Origin: Streptomyces zingiberis
GTDB lineage: Bacteria; Actinomycetota; Actinomycetes; Streptomycetales; Streptomycetaceae
NCBI RefSeq assembly: GCF_012034935.1
Contig: NZ_JAATEN010000016.1
Span: forward strand, 89,817 to 153,816
Reading direction: 5' to 3'
Length of the DNA: 64,000 nt
Shown piece by piece: positions 31,264 to 40,210 of the stretch. Position numbers and translations under genes: made by a program. The first letter of the stretch is position 1; every line of letters begins with the position of its first letter. The notes beneath the pieces are model-generated. The model worked only from the letters and a program-made list of their open reading frames with translations, ran no database searches and was not told the origin of the DNA.

Positions 31264-32834
31264 GACGTTTCTCCTCGCTCGGTTCCGTCCGCGGGCGCGG
31301 GCTTGGTGACGGCCCACTGGGTGACCGGCATCGCCGGGCGCCAGCCGGTGAAGCCGCCCACCGGCGCGGCGCGGGAGACCGCGATCCGCACGAGTTCACC
31401 ACCGTGCCGCCGGTGCCAGACGGCGAGCAGCGCCTCCGACTCCAGGGTCACGGTGTTGGCGACCAGGCGGCCGCCGGGCGGCAGCGCCGCCCAGCACGTC
31501 TCCAGCAGCCCGGGGGCGGTCAGCCCGCCGCCGACGAACACGGCGTCCGGGGGCCGGAGACCGGGCTCCAGCCCGTCCAGGGCCGCGGGCGCGGTACCGG
31601 TGACCACCCGCAGCCCGGGCACCCCCAGCGCCCGCGCGTTGCGGCCGATGCGGTCCGCGCGCCCGGGGTCGCGCTCCACGCTGACGGCCCGGCAGCCGGT
31701 CCCGGCGCGCATCCACTCGACGGCCACGCTGCCGGAGCCGCCGCCGACGTCCCACAGCAGCTCACCGGGGGCGGGGGCGAGGGCCGCGAGGGTGGCCGCC
31801 CGCACCTGACGCTTCGTCAGCTGCCCGTCGTGCTCGTACGCGGCGTCCGGCAGCCCGGGGACGGCCCCGAGGCGGAGCGTGCCGGGCGCGGGCCGGCAGT
31901 CGACCGCGACGACGTTGAGGGGGTCACCGGGCGGGTGCGCCCAGGTACCGGCGGTACCGTCCAGGCGGCGCTCCCGCGGCCCGCCCAGTTGCTCGAGCAC
32001 CGTCATCGGGCTGGGCCCGTAGCCGCGCTCCCGCACCTCCGCGGCCACCTCGGCGGGGGTGGCGGCGGAGGCGCTCAGGACGAGCAGCCGCCGCCCGGCG
32101 CGCAGCGCGGCGGAGAGTTCCGCGACGGGCCGCCCGACCAGGCTGACCACCGCCGTTCCCTCCACCGGCCAGCCGAGCCGGGCGCAGGCGTAGGAGACGG
32201 AGGAGACCTGCGGCAGCACGCGCAGCCGCGCCGCGCCCACGGTCTCGGCGAGAGCGCGGCCGATGCCGTGGAACATGGGATCGCCGCTGGCGAGGACGCA
32301 CAGGCCGCGTCCGGCGTGCGCGGCGAGCAGCCCCGGCAGGGCGGGGCGCAGCGGCGACGGCCAGGGCACCCGTTCCGCCGCGCAGTCGGCGGGTAGCAGG
32401 GCGAGCTGGCGCGCGCCGCCGAGCACGGCCCGGGCGCCCCGCAGCGCCTCGCGGGCGGCCGGCCCGAGACCGTCCCAGCCGTCGGCGCCGATCCCGACCA
32501 CGGTGACCACGCGGTGGCACGAGCCGCCACCGTGGTCGTGATCGCTTCCGGCCGCCGGGGCCGCGGAGCCGGCCGGTCCCACCCCGGGCCCCGGTGCTCC
32601 GGCCGCGGGTCCGGGCTCCCCCGCCACCGCCCCGGGCTCTCCGGGCGCCGCCCGCGCTTCCCCGGTCCCGGTGGTCCCGGGCGCCTCTGGGGTCAGGGTG
32701 GCTGCGGGGGCCACGGGGTTTCCGGGGGCGTCGGCCGGACCGGCGTTCGCCGCCCCGGAACCGCGCCGGGCGGGCTCCCTCCCGGATCGCCGCCCCGGCA
32801 GGCCGCACCCGGACCCGCCGTCCTCGTACCGCAC
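31260..32834 (-). CDS. cobL: Precorrin-6Y C5,15-methyltransferase CobL (CbiE-CbiT)
   Basis: A 524-residue bifunctional enzyme: CbiE-like methyltransferase (about residues 107-305, with VTVVGIGADGWDGL and VLASGDPMFHGIG) and CbiT-like decarboxylating methyltransferase (about 330-500, with KRQVRAATLAAL, LLWDVGGGSGSVAVEW and DAVFVGGGL). It methylates C5 and C15 and removes the C12 acetate carboxyl. The first 105 residues are Ala/Pro/Gly-rich with a short His-Asp run. GTG at 32834 gives the full frame with AGGAAGG 14 nt upstream; an internal GTG at 32510 would start right at the CbiE domain. A cobalamin riboswitch lies directly upstream. Confidence 0.95.
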   Translation of the reverse strand: MRYEDGGSGCGLPGRRSGREPARRGSGAANAGPADAPGNPVAPAATLTPEAPGTTGTGEARAAPGEPGAVAGEPGPAAGAPGPGVGPAGSAAPAAGSDHDHGGGSCHRVVTVVGIGADGWDGLGPAAREALRGARAVLGGARQLALLPADCAAERVPWPSPLRPALPGLLAAHAGRGLCVLASGDPMFHGIGRALAETVGAARLRVLPQVSSVSYACARLGWPVEGTAVVSLVGRPVAELSAALRAGRRLLVLSASAATPAEVAAEVRERGYGPSPMTVLEQLGGPRERRLDGTAGTWAHPPGDPLNVVAVDCRPAPGTLRLGAVPGLPDAAYEHDGQLTKRQVRAATLAALAPAPGELLWDVGGGSGSVAVEWMRAGTGCRAVSVERDPGRADRIGRNARALGVPGLRVVTGTAPAALDGLEPGLRPPDAVFVGGGLTAPGLLETCWAALPPGGRLVANTVTLESEALLAVWHRRHGGELVRIAVSRAAPVGGFTGWRPAMPVTQWAVTKPAPADGTERGETS

Positions 32835-33579
32835 GGATGATCACCGATCCTTCCTGGGGTGTCCTCGCCCCGGGCCGTGGATCGGCGACGGGCCAGTCTC
32901 CTGGCTGCCGGATCGTGGCTCGCCCCGCCTTCCGGCCCGTGGGGGCCGTGGCACGGAGGGGTCCGCTCCCCGGTCACAGTGGCGGGACCGCGCCGGAGTC
33001 GCACCGGCTTCCTGGTTCCCGTCGCCCTGTTCGGCAGCATCCTCCCCCATCGCGGTCCGGGGAGGAGCGGCGGGTGCGCCCGAGGGCTCGGCCACCCGTC
33101 CGAAACCCGCCCTGAGCTGCGATAATTTAAGATGTTTGCCCCGAACAGGGGTTTATGCTCGCCTCCGTGGACCCGAGATCCGTGCCCGTCCGGTACGCCC
33201 TCCCCTGCCCGCCGCCCACCGGCGGCCCGGGCCGCGACCGCGCGCCCGGCTCCGGGAGCCGGGGCCGGCCGGCGTCTCCCGCTGCGGCCCGGCCCCAGTA
33301 CCGGCCGCCGTCCCGGGGGACGGCCCGGCCGGGCGCCGATCGGCCCGGCACCCGGCTCCCCGGCCCGGAGGACACGCGCGGCCCGGACGGCGCGGCGGGC
33401 AGGAACGGCACGGCCGGCAGGAGCGCGCCGCCCCGCCCGGACGGCGCGGGCGGCACCGGCGTCACGGGGACGGACCGCACCGGCGGGGCGCCCCGGCCGC
33501 CGGTGGCCCGGATACCGGGGGCGGTGCCGCCACCCGCCCGCCCCCGCCGTCCGCCGTCCGCCCGTTCCCGAGGTGTGCC
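32835..33579. other. Divergent region between cobL and cvnA2
   Basis: 745 bp. 32870-33060 is the cobalamin riboswitch. 33115-33160 is an AT-rich island (with GATAATTTAAGATG and TTTATGCT) that stands out in this GC-rich DNA and is the best place for back-to-back promoters of cobL (minus) and conservon 2 (plus). 33160-33579 holds long frames on both strands but no recognised gene; it would be a 400-nt untranslated leader of cvnA. Confidence 0.5.
32870..33060 (-). ncRNA. Cobalamin riboswitch upstream of cobL-cobM
   Basis: Minus-strand sequence shows GAAGCCGGTGCGACTCCGGC, CGGTCCCGCC and ACTGTGA (complement of 32975-32983), then a 3' hairpin with GCCAGGAGACTGGC, all hallmarks of the class. It ends about 35 nt before the cobL GTG. 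The 3' boundary is therefore close enough to mask the ribosome site. Boundaries are approximate. Confidence 0.94.
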
Positions 33580-35877
33580 ATGGTCCGATCCCCCGCCCTG
33601 CTCTCCGCGTCCGTCTCCCTTCTCTCCCGCCGCCGGCTCGTCCGCGCGGCCGCCCTGCTGCTGGCCGCCGTGGCCGTCACGGATCCGTGGGCGGGCGGTC
33701 TGTCCGCCGGCTGGGCCCTGGCCTGCCACGCCCTGACCGCCGGTCTCCTCGTCGCCCTCTTCGAACGGACGCTGGCGATGCTGCGCGGCGCCGAGCGGGA
33801 CGCCCACGCCGCCCGGGAGGAGGCGGCACGGCACGACGCCGAGTGGCGGGACTTCTGCGCCCGTCAGGACGTCCGGCGGGAGGAAACGGTCCGTCATCTG
33901 GCCGAGGTCCGGCTGCCGGCCGCGCTCGCGGGAGCACGGGTGCCGGCCGCGTGCCCCGGGGAGAGTCACCCGGGTACGGCCCAGGGCCATGAGCGGGTGC
34001 TGGCCACGGCCACCGCCGCGGTGCGGGCCGTCCGGGAACGCGAGGAGTCGCTGCGGCTGGTGGTGGTGGCGCTGGCCCGCCGGGTGCAGGCGTCCTCGCA
34101 CCGCATCCAGGAGGAGATGGCCGCCCTCGAGACCCACCACTCCGGCCACCCCGACGTGCTGGAGGCCGGGATGCGGGGCGACCACGCGGCGGCGCAGCAG
34201 GCGCGGCTGGCGCAGAGCCTCGCGGTGCTGTGCGACGAATGGCCGGGGCAGCGCTGGCAGAAGCCGCACGCTCTGGTGGACGTGGTCCGCGCGGGCGCGT
34301 CCCGGATCACGGCGTATCAGCGGGTGCGGGTCTGCGGTGACCAGGAGGTCGCGGTGGCGGCGGAGGCCGTGGAGCCACTGGTGCACGTCGTGGCGGAACT
34401 GCTGGCCAACGCCACCCAGTGCGCCCCGCCGACCACCCAGGTCGAGGTGGCCGTCCGCACCGTCACCCGGGGAGCGGTCGTCGAGATCGACGACGCCGGC
34501 CTGGGCATGGACGAGTACGCGCTGGAGGGGGCCCGGGAGGTGGCCTCCGGCCGGCGGCTGCTGGGCTTCGCCGATCTGGGGGAGGTCCCGCAGACCGGGC
34601 TGGCCGTGGTCGGGCGCTACGCGGAGCGGCACCGGCTGGGGGTGGACCTGCTGCCGTCGCCGTACGGCGGGGTACGCGCCGTCGTACTGGTGCCGGCGGT
34701 GCTGCTGCGGGCCCTGGAGCCGGCCACCGTACCCGCCTCGCGGCGCCCGGCCGGCGAGGTGGCGGTACCCGCGGGGACCGTCGCGGCCTCCGGTGGCACC
34801 GGGCTGCCGCAGCGCCGCTCGGCACGGCACCGGGCCGCGGTGCCCCCCGTGTCGGCCCTCACCGGGCTGACCGGTCCCGCCCCCGTCACCGGTGCCGCGG
34901 GCGCCACGGCGGAGGAGCAGCCGGCGTCCCTCTCCCCCGAGCGCGCCGGGGCGTGGATGGGCGCCCTCTTCGCCGGCGGCCGTGCGCCCGCCGGCCACCG
35001 GCCGGAGGACGCCGGGGTGCCGGACGCGGGCCCCGACGGGAGACCGAACGGCACCGTCCCGGCCACCCCGGACGCGGACGACGGCACCCGCCTCGCCGCC
35101 GGGGACCCGCCGGAGCGCGGTCAGGACGGGCCCGCCGCGGGTGTACCCGGCGGGCCGGACGCGGAGGGCGGCACCGGCGGCCCGGGCCTCCCGGAGGTCA
35201 CCGGCACCCCCGGCCACACCGGCACCGGCACCGGCACCGGCACCGGCCGCACGTACGCCCCCGGAGGGGCGGACCTCACGAGCGCGGCCGGAACGGAGTA
35301 CGGGGGCGTCCCGGACGGACCGGACGTGCCCGGCCCGGCCGGCGTGGTGCCCACCGGGCCGGCGCCGGCGGGGCCGGCGGCGGTGGGACCGGCGGCGGAG
35401 GGACCGGCGGCGGAGGGACCGTTGCTGGATGGGCCGCCCGCGCCGGTCACGGCGCAGTCCCCGCCGGACGGCCCGGCCGGCCCGACCCGCACCTCCGGCC
35501 CCTCCGGCCCGGAGAGCCCCTCCGGCCCGGACGCCCCGGATGCCCCGTCCGCCGCCGGTCCCGCCGTCCCGCGCCCCGCGGGCCGCGGCCGGCGCGGGCG
35601 GCCCGCCGCGGGCCCCGGCCCGTGGCGCCGCGTCTCCGCCCTTCGCGCCGCGGCCCAAGTGGCCCCGGCGGCCCCCGCGGCTCCGATCACGCTTCCGCCG
35701 TCGCCGGGACCCGGCGGCCCCGGCGGCGGGGAGGAGCCCGCCGGAGACCCGGCAGCGGAGCAGGCCCCCCGCGCAGCCGGGGCACGCGCCCCGCGCACCA
35801 CGGCGGCCCCCGGCACCGGGAGCCCGCGGCACGCCGGGCGCCCGGCCACCGACGACGTGACGGGAGGGACCGCATGA
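33580..35877 (+). CDS. cvnA: Conservon sensor-kinase-like protein CvnA
   Basis: A 765-residue histidine-kinase-like membrane protein. Two N-terminal hydrophobic helices (residues 20-40 and 45-65) precede a helical region, LARRVQASSHRIQEE at the expected dimerisation helix, and the ATPase with N-box ELLANATQCAPP (about residue 275) and D-x-G loop DDAGLGMD. The last 380 residues are almost pure Pro/Gly/Ala/Thr, including a (GT)n run, making it much longer than CvnA of conservon 1. ATG at 33580 has GAGGTG 5 nt upstream. Its stop overlaps cvnB by 4 nt. Confidence 0.93.
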   Translation: MVRSPALLSASVSLLSRRRLVRAAALLLAAVAVTDPWAGGLSAGWALACHALTAGLLVALFERTLAMLRGAERDAHAAREEAARHDAEWRDFCARQDVRREETVRHLAEVRLPAALAGARVPAACPGESHPGTAQGHERVLATATAAVRAVREREESLRLVVVALARRVQASSHRIQEEMAALETHHSGHPDVLEAGMRGDHAAAQQARLAQSLAVLCDEWPGQRWQKPHALVDVVRAGASRITAYQRVRVCGDQEVAVAAEAVEPLVHVVAELLANATQCAPPTTQVEVAVRTVTRGAVVEIDDAGLGMDEYALEGAREVASGRRLLGFADLGEVPQTGLAVVGRYAERHRLGVDLLPSPYGGVRAVVLVPAVLLRALEPATVPASRRPAGEVAVPAGTVAASGGTGLPQRRSARHRAAVPPVSALTGLTGPAPVTGAAGATAEEQPASLSPERAGAWMGALFAGGRAPAGHRPEDAGVPDAGPDGRPNGTVPATPDADDGTRLAAGDPPERGQDGPAAGVPGGPDAEGGTGGPGLPEVTGTPGHTGTGTGTGTGRTYAPGGADLTSAAGTEYGGVPDGPDVPGPAGVVPTGPAPAGPAAVGPAAEGPAAEGPLLDGPPAPVTAQSPPDGPAGPTRTSGPSGPESPSGPDAPDAPSAAGPAVPRPAGRGRRGRPAAGPGPWRRVSALRAAAQVAPAAPAAPITLPPSPGPGGPGGGEEPAGDPAAEQAPRAAGARAPRTTAAPGTGSPRHAGRPATDDVTGGTA
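35221..35247. repeat. GGCACC hexamer run in cvnA2
   Basis: Four exact GGCACC units and a partial fifth, giving a Gly-Thr dipeptide repeat in the disordered C-terminal half of CvnA. Further imperfect 15-bp repeats follow at 35385-35420. Confidence 0.85.
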
Positions 35878-36287
35878 CGCCCCGGATGGACAGCCCCGCC
35901 GGCCGGGACTGGATGGTGGCGGACGTCGCCTCGGTGCCGGGGGTATGGCACGCGGTGGTCCTCAGCGCCGACGGCCTGCCGATGGCCCGTTCCGAGGGCA
36001 CCGGCCGGGAGGGCGCCGACCGGCTCGCGGCCGCCTGCTGCGGTCTGCAGTCCCTCGCCCGCGGGCTGGGACGGGAGTTCGGCAGCGGCACCCGGGACGT
36101 GCTCCAGCAGATGGTGGAGTTCGAGGGCGGTTTCCTCTTCGTGGTCGCCGCCGGGCAGGGCTCCCACCTGGCCGTCGTCACGGACGCCGCGGTGGATCCG
36201 CGGCTGATCGCCCAGCAGATGCGCGTCCAGGTCAACCGGATCGGCAGCCATCTGCCGGCCCCGCCCCGCCAGGGCGCCGTCTCATGA
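35874..36287 (+). CDS. cvnB: Conservon protein CvnB (roadblock/LC7)
   Basis: A 137-residue roadblock/LC7 protein. Blocks: DWMVADVASVPGVWHAVVLS, SADGLPMARSEG, LAAACCGLQSLARGLG and GGFLFVVAAGQGSHLAVV, colinear with CvnB of conservon 1. It is expected to act as partner or regulator of the CvnD GTPase. ATG at 35874 overlaps the cvnA stop by 4 nt, and its stop overlaps cvnC by 4 nt. Confidence 0.95.
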   Translation: MTPRMDSPAGRDWMVADVASVPGVWHAVVLSADGLPMARSEGTGREGADRLAAACCGLQSLARGLGREFGSGTRDVLQQMVEFEGGFLFVVAAGQGSHLAVVTDAAVDPRLIAQQMRVQVNRIGSHLPAPPRQGAVS

Positions 36288-36646
36288 GCGGGCCCCGGGA
36301 GTACCGGGACTCGCCGCTGCGGCCGTACGTCCTCACCGGGGGGCGGGCCCGCCCCAGCCGGAACACGGTCGCGCTGGACACCCTGGTCGTCGCCGCGGGC
36401 CGGGAGGAGGAACTGCCCGTCTCGGCCAGCCGCCAGGAGCGGGCACTGCTGCGGATGTGCTCCCGGCTGCTGTCCCTGGCGGAGGCCGCGGCCCATCTGG
36501 GGCTGCCGGTGTCCACGGTGACCGTTCTCGCCTCGGACCTGGTGGACGCCGGGCATCTCACGGCCCGGACGGGCGTCCCCCCGGCCGCGCGGAGCGACGG
36601 CGACCTGCTGCGGGAGGTGCTCGATGGTCTCCGCCGGCTCCGCTGA
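36284..36646 (+). CDS. cvnC: Conservon protein CvnC (DUF742)
   Basis: A 120-residue DUF742 protein with RPYVLTGGR near the start, a central LSLAEAAAHLGLPVSTVTVL segment like a DNA-binding-type wing, and a C-terminal LREVLDGLRRL. Same length and layout as CvnC of conservon 1. It overlaps cvnB by 4 nt and cvnD by 23 nt, so the four genes are tightly coupled. Function: part of the membrane-associated conservon complex; no enzyme activity known. Confidence 0.95.
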   Translation: MSGPREYRDSPLRPYVLTGGRARPSRNTVALDTLVVAAGREEELPVSASRQERALLRMCSRLLSLAEAAAHLGLPVSTVTVLASDLVDAGHLTARTGVPPAARSDGDLLREVLDGLRRLR

Positions 36647-37283
36647 GCCCGCCGGCCCCCGCGAGCCGCGCCCCCTGGCGGAGCCGGTGCCGCCGGCCAC
36701 CGGGCGCTATCTGCCCGACACCGTGGAACGGGCGGTGAAGCTGCTGGTCGTCGGGGCGTTCGGGGTCGGCAAGACCACGCTGATCGGATCGGTCAGCGAG
36801 ATCGCGCCGCTGCGCACCGAGGAGGTGATGACGGAGGAGAGCGCCGGGGTCGACGACCTCGCCGGGCTGGCCGGGAAGACGACCACCACGGTGGCGCTGG
36901 ACTTCGGCCGCGTCACCCTCAACCCCGGTCTGGTGCTGTACCTCTTCGGCACGCCCGGCCAGCGGCGCTTCTGGGATCTGTGGGAGGGGCTGGCGGAGGG
37001 CGCGCTGGGGGTCCTGGTGATGGTGGACACCCGCCGGCTGACCGACAGCTTCGAGGTGCTGGAACAGCTGGAGCTGCGCGGGCTGCCGTTCGCCGTGGCC
37101 GTCAACCACTTCCCGGACACCCCCCGCCACCACACCGCGGGGGATCTGCGCCGCGCCCTGGACCTGCTGCCCGGGACACCGGTCGTGGTGTGTGACGCCC
37201 GCCGGCGCCGCTCCGCCCGTGACGCCCTGATCGCCCTCGTGGAGTACGTCTCCGCCACCGCCGCACCGGAGGTGCACCGATGA
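36624..37283 (+). CDS. cvnD: Conservon GTPase CvnD
   Basis: A 219-residue Ras-like small GTPase (ATP/GTP-binding protein of the MglA/Arf-like group). P-loop GAFGVGKTTLIGS at about residues 46-58, switch I Thr region, switch II LFGTPGQRRFW, base-recognition near AVAVNHF (Asn without the usual TKxD), C-terminal DARRRRSARDALIALVE. The N-TKxD change is common in conservon GTPases. ATG at 36624 has GGGAGG 7 nt upstream, inside the end of cvnC. The intact gene gives the template by which the fragment in conservon 1 was recognised. Confidence 0.95.
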   Translation: MVSAGSAEPAGPREPRPLAEPVPPATGRYLPDTVERAVKLLVVGAFGVGKTTLIGSVSEIAPLRTEEVMTEESAGVDDLAGLAGKTTTTVALDFGRVTLNPGLVLYLFGTPGQRRFWDLWEGLAEGALGVLVMVDTRRLTDSFEVLEQLELRGLPFAVAVNHFPDTPRHHTAGDLRRALDLLPGTPVVVCDARRRRSARDALIALVEYVSATAAPEVHR

Positions 37284-38722
37284 CCACCGAGACGCCCCCC
37301 GGCTGCCCGGCCCACCCCGCGGTGGCCGCGCACGCCGCCCCGCGCACCGGCCCGCACACCGGCGGCGCGGCCGCCCCGCCCGTACCGCTCCGCTCCCTCA
37401 CCGGGGCCGGGGCCCCGGCCGCGTACGAGCGGCTGCGCGCCGCGTGGGGGCCGGTCGCCCCCGTCGAGCTGGCGGCCGGGCTGCCCGGCTGGCTGGTGCT
37501 GGGCTACCGGGAGGTGCTCGCCGTGACCCGGCAGGAACAGACCTTCTCCCGCGACGCCCGCCACTGGCGGGACCTGGCCGGCGGCGCCGTCCCGCCGGAC
37601 TCGCCGCTGCTGCCGATGATGGCGCACCGCGACACCGTCGCCGGGCGGGACGGTGTCGAACACCAGCGGCTGCGCCGGCCCCTGGTGGACGCCATGGCCG
37701 CCGCCGATCAGCGCCGCATGCGCCGTTCGGTGGAGGCCGTCTGCGCCGGGCTGCTGGCGGCGTTCACCGGGCGCGGCACCGCCGACCTGGTCGCCGAGTA
37801 CGCGCGGACGGTGCCGCTGCTCGCTCTCGGCGGGCTGTTCGGCCTGGACCGGTCCGAGGCGCGGGAGCTGCTGCGGGCCCGGTCCGCACTGCTCTCCGGC
37901 GACCGGTCCGCGCCCGCGGCGCGCCGCTTCGAGGAGATCCTGACCGTCCTGGTGCGGGACCGCCGCGCGGCCCCCCGGCCCGATCTGACCTCCGCCTTCC
38001 TCGCCCATCCCGATCTGCGGGACGACGCCGAGGTCCTGCGCTCCATGGTCGTCATGATCTCGGCGGGCAACGAGACGACCACCGCGTGGATCGCCAACAC
38101 CCTGCGGCTGATGCTGACCGACCGGCGGCTGCGGGGCCGGCTGCACGGCGGGCGGCTCGGTGTCGACGAGGCGCTGGACGAAGTCCTGTGGCAGGATCCG
38201 CCGCTGGCCGTGCTCCCGGCCCGTTTCGCGCTGCACGACACCGAGCTGGGCGGGCGTCCGATCCGCCGGGGCGACGCCCTGGTCCTCGGGCTGGCCGCCG
38301 CCGGCGCCGACCCCTCCGTCCGGCCGGCCGACCCCGACGGCCTGCTCGGCAACCGCGCCCATCTGGCCTTCTCCGCCGGCGCGCACGCCTGCCCGGCGCA
38401 GGTGACCGCGCGGCTGATCGCGCGGACCGCCGTGGAGACCGCGCTGCGCGCGCTGCCCGGGGTCACCCTCGCGGCACCGGCGGAGGAACCGGCCTGGCGG
38501 CCCTCGCCCTGGACCCGCTGCCCGGCCGCGCTGCCGGTGCGCTTCGCCCCCGGCGGCGGGCGCCCGGCGCCGGACGGCGCCCCGCCCGTCCCGGCACCGG
38601 CGGCCGGCGGGCCCGAGCCACCGCCCACCGCCCCCGGAGAGCCGCCCGCCGCCGCCCGGATTCCCCACCCCGCCCCACCTCGCCCGCACCACCGTTCCGG
38701 TTCCGGAGGTTTCCCGTCATGA
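37280..38722 (+). CDS. Cytochrome P450 of conservon 2 (CYP157-like)
   Basis: A 480-residue P450. Heme loop FSAGAHACPAQVTAR with Cys371; I-helix SAGNETTTAWI is normal. The K-helix reads E301-V-L-W304 instead of ExxR, the change described for CYP157 P450s of Streptomyces conservons. The heme loop has no Gly two residues after the Cys and lacks the usual Phe-x-x-Gly start. ATG at 37280 overlaps the cvnD stop by 4 nt. The final 60 residues are Pro-rich. The SDR gene that follows overlaps by 4 nt, so a redox cascade fed by this P450 is possible but not shown. Confidence 0.93.
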   Translation: MTTETPPGCPAHPAVAAHAAPRTGPHTGGAAAPPVPLRSLTGAGAPAAYERLRAAWGPVAPVELAAGLPGWLVLGYREVLAVTRQEQTFSRDARHWRDLAGGAVPPDSPLLPMMAHRDTVAGRDGVEHQRLRRPLVDAMAAADQRRMRRSVEAVCAGLLAAFTGRGTADLVAEYARTVPLLALGGLFGLDRSEARELLRARSALLSGDRSAPAARRFEEILTVLVRDRRAAPRPDLTSAFLAHPDLRDDAEVLRSMVVMISAGNETTTAWIANTLRLMLTDRRLRGRLHGGRLGVDEALDEVLWQDPPLAVLPARFALHDTELGGRPIRRGDALVLGLAAAGADPSVRPADPDGLLGNRAHLAFSAGAHACPAQVTARLIARTAVETALRALPGVTLAAPAEEPAWRPSPWTRCPAALPVRFAPGGGRPAPDGAPPVPAPAAGGPEPPPTAPGEPPAAARIPHPAPPRPHHRSGSGGFPS

Positions 38723-39519
38723 CTTCGCACGAGTGCGCTCCGGCCGGCGCCCCGCCCGCCGGCAGGGCGGACACCCCGCCCGTGGCGCTGGTGACCGGGG
38801 CCTCCTCCGGTATCGGCGCGGCCGTGGCACGGCTGCTGGCCGCCACCGGCGGGCGGCGGCTGCTGCTCAGCGGCCGGGACGAGCGGCGGCTGGCGGAGGT
38901 CGCCGCCGCCACCGGGGGGACCGCGCTCCGCGCCGACCTGTCGGCGGCGGAGGGCTGCCGCGCCCTCGCCGGGCGGGCCGTCGAGGCCGCCGGGCGGGTG
39001 GACCTGCTGGTGGCGAACGCCGGCATCGGCTGGAAGGGCCGGTTCACCCAGATGCCGGCCGAGACGCTGGACCAGGTGGTGGCCGTCGATTTCCTGGCCA
39101 CCTTGCACCTGGTGCGGGAGCTGCTGCCGGCGATGGTGCGGCGCGGCCACGGCCAGGTGGTGCTGGTGGGCTCCGTCGCGGGGACGGTGGGGGTGGCCGG
39201 GGAGAGCGTCTACGCGGCGGCCAAGGGCGGTCTCACCGTCTTCGCGGACAGTCTCCGCCAGGAGCTGCCGGGGACGGGCGTGACGGTGTCGGTGGTGCTG
39301 CCCGGCGCGATCGGCACCCCGTTCTTCGAGCGGCGCGGCGCGCCCTATGACCGGGCCCGGCCGCGCCCGGTGGCACCGGAGCGGGCGGCCCGGGCCGTGC
39401 TGCGGGCCGTGGAGCACGGCCGCCCCGAGGTGTTCGTGCCGGCCTGGCTGCGCGTCCCGGCGCGGCTGCGCGGCGCGGCGCCGGGGCTCTACGGGCGGCT
39501 GGCGTCCCGTTTCGGCTGA
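38719..39519 (+). CDS. Short-chain dehydrogenase/reductase
   Basis: A 266-residue classical SDR. Cofactor motif TGASSGIG at about residues 26-33, NAG at NAGIGW, catalytic Ser in GSVAG and Tyr-x3-Lys in YAAAKGG. The C-terminal half after VLPGAIGTPFFERRG resembles SDRs acting on lipid or polyketide-like ketones, but the substrate is unknown. ATG at 38719 overlaps the P450 stop by 4 nt with GGAGG 10 nt upstream, making it the sixth gene of the conservon 2 transcript. SDR genes are not a standard conservon member. It is followed closely by the convergent HIT gene. Confidence 0.92.
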   Translation: MTSHECAPAGAPPAGRADTPPVALVTGASSGIGAAVARLLAATGGRRLLLSGRDERRLAEVAAATGGTALRADLSAAEGCRALAGRAVEAAGRVDLLVANAGIGWKGRFTQMPAETLDQVVAVDFLATLHLVRELLPAMVRRGHGQVVLVGSVAGTVGVAGESVYAAAKGGLTVFADSLRQELPGTGVTVSVVLPGAIGTPFFERRGAPYDRARPRPVAPERAARAVLRAVEHGRPEVFVPAWLRVPARLRGAAPGLYGRLASRFG

Positions 39520-39569
39520 GGGCGGCCGGTGGCCGGGCCGCGCCGGGCGCGTCCGCCGGTACCCGCCCG

Positions 39570-39989
39570 TCAGTCCGCGCCGTCCAGTTCCGCCCGCAGC
39601 CGGGCGGCCACCGCCGCGGCCTCCTCCTCGGAGGCGTAGCGGCCGCGGGGCCAGAAGAAGCCGCGCAGCCCGTCCCGCGGGTTGCGCGGAACGACGTGCA
39701 CATGGAGGTGCGGGACGGACTGACCGACCCGGTTGTTGGCGGCGACGAACGAGCCGGCGGCGGCCGTCGCGCGCTCCACCGCGCGGGTGATCCGCCGCAC
39801 CCGCAGGAAGAACGGCCCGGTCTCCTCCTCGGTCAGCTCGGTGAGGGTGGCGGCGTGGCGCCGCGGCACCACCAGCACATGGCCGGGGAAGAGCGGCCGG
39901 CTGTCCAGGAAGGCCACGGCCGTGCCGTCCGCCCAGATCCGGTGGGCGGCGGCCCGCCCGCCGGCGATCGCACAGAAGAGGCAGTCCAC
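39570..39989 (-). CDS. HIT family protein
   Basis: A 139-residue histidine-triad hydrolase/transferase. N-terminal CLFCAI is the zinc-type CxxC start, then GHVLVVPRRH and the catalytic HLHVHVVPR (His-x-His-x-His). HIT proteins hydrolyse or transfer nucleoside phosphates (AMP-lysine, Ap4A-type or sugar-nucleotide substrates). The GTG at 39989 gives the family start VDCLFCAI but has no good ribosome site; the frame is open to a GTG at 40088 (172 residues). Convergent with the SDR gene and divergent from gdhA. Confidence 0.9.
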   Translation of the reverse strand: MDCLFCAIAGGRAAAHRIWADGTAVAFLDSRPLFPGHVLVVPRRHAATLTELTEEETGPFFLRVRRITRAVERATAAAGSFVAANNRVGQSVPHLHVHVVPRNPRDGLRGFFWPRGRYASEEEAAAVAARLRAELDGAD

Positions 39990-40210
39990 CGGCCCAGTGA
40001 ACGGGGTGGCACGGTGTCCGTACCGATCAGCGCGCCGGGCCGCCCGGAGCGGGCAGACATAATCGCACCAGTGGCTGTCACCGATCACTCATCGCTGATC
40101 ACCGTCCCGGCGGCCACGACGCACGGCACGCTTCAACGACGAGGCGTCGTCCCCGGAGACGACATGACGCCCCCCGCACGGCCGCATGTCGGGAGAAGGA
40201 GCGAGAACTG

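Noticed and set aside
31924..32844. Alternative minus-strand frame beginning at GTG 32844 next to a good ribosome site
   Set aside because: It lies out of frame with CobL and lacks any corrin methyltransferase motif, so the ribosome site is assigned to the cobL GTG at 32834.
33155..33736. Plus-strand frame starting at ATG 33155 as a gene before cvnA
   Set aside because: No ribosome site or family similarity; it overlaps the start of cvnA in another frame.
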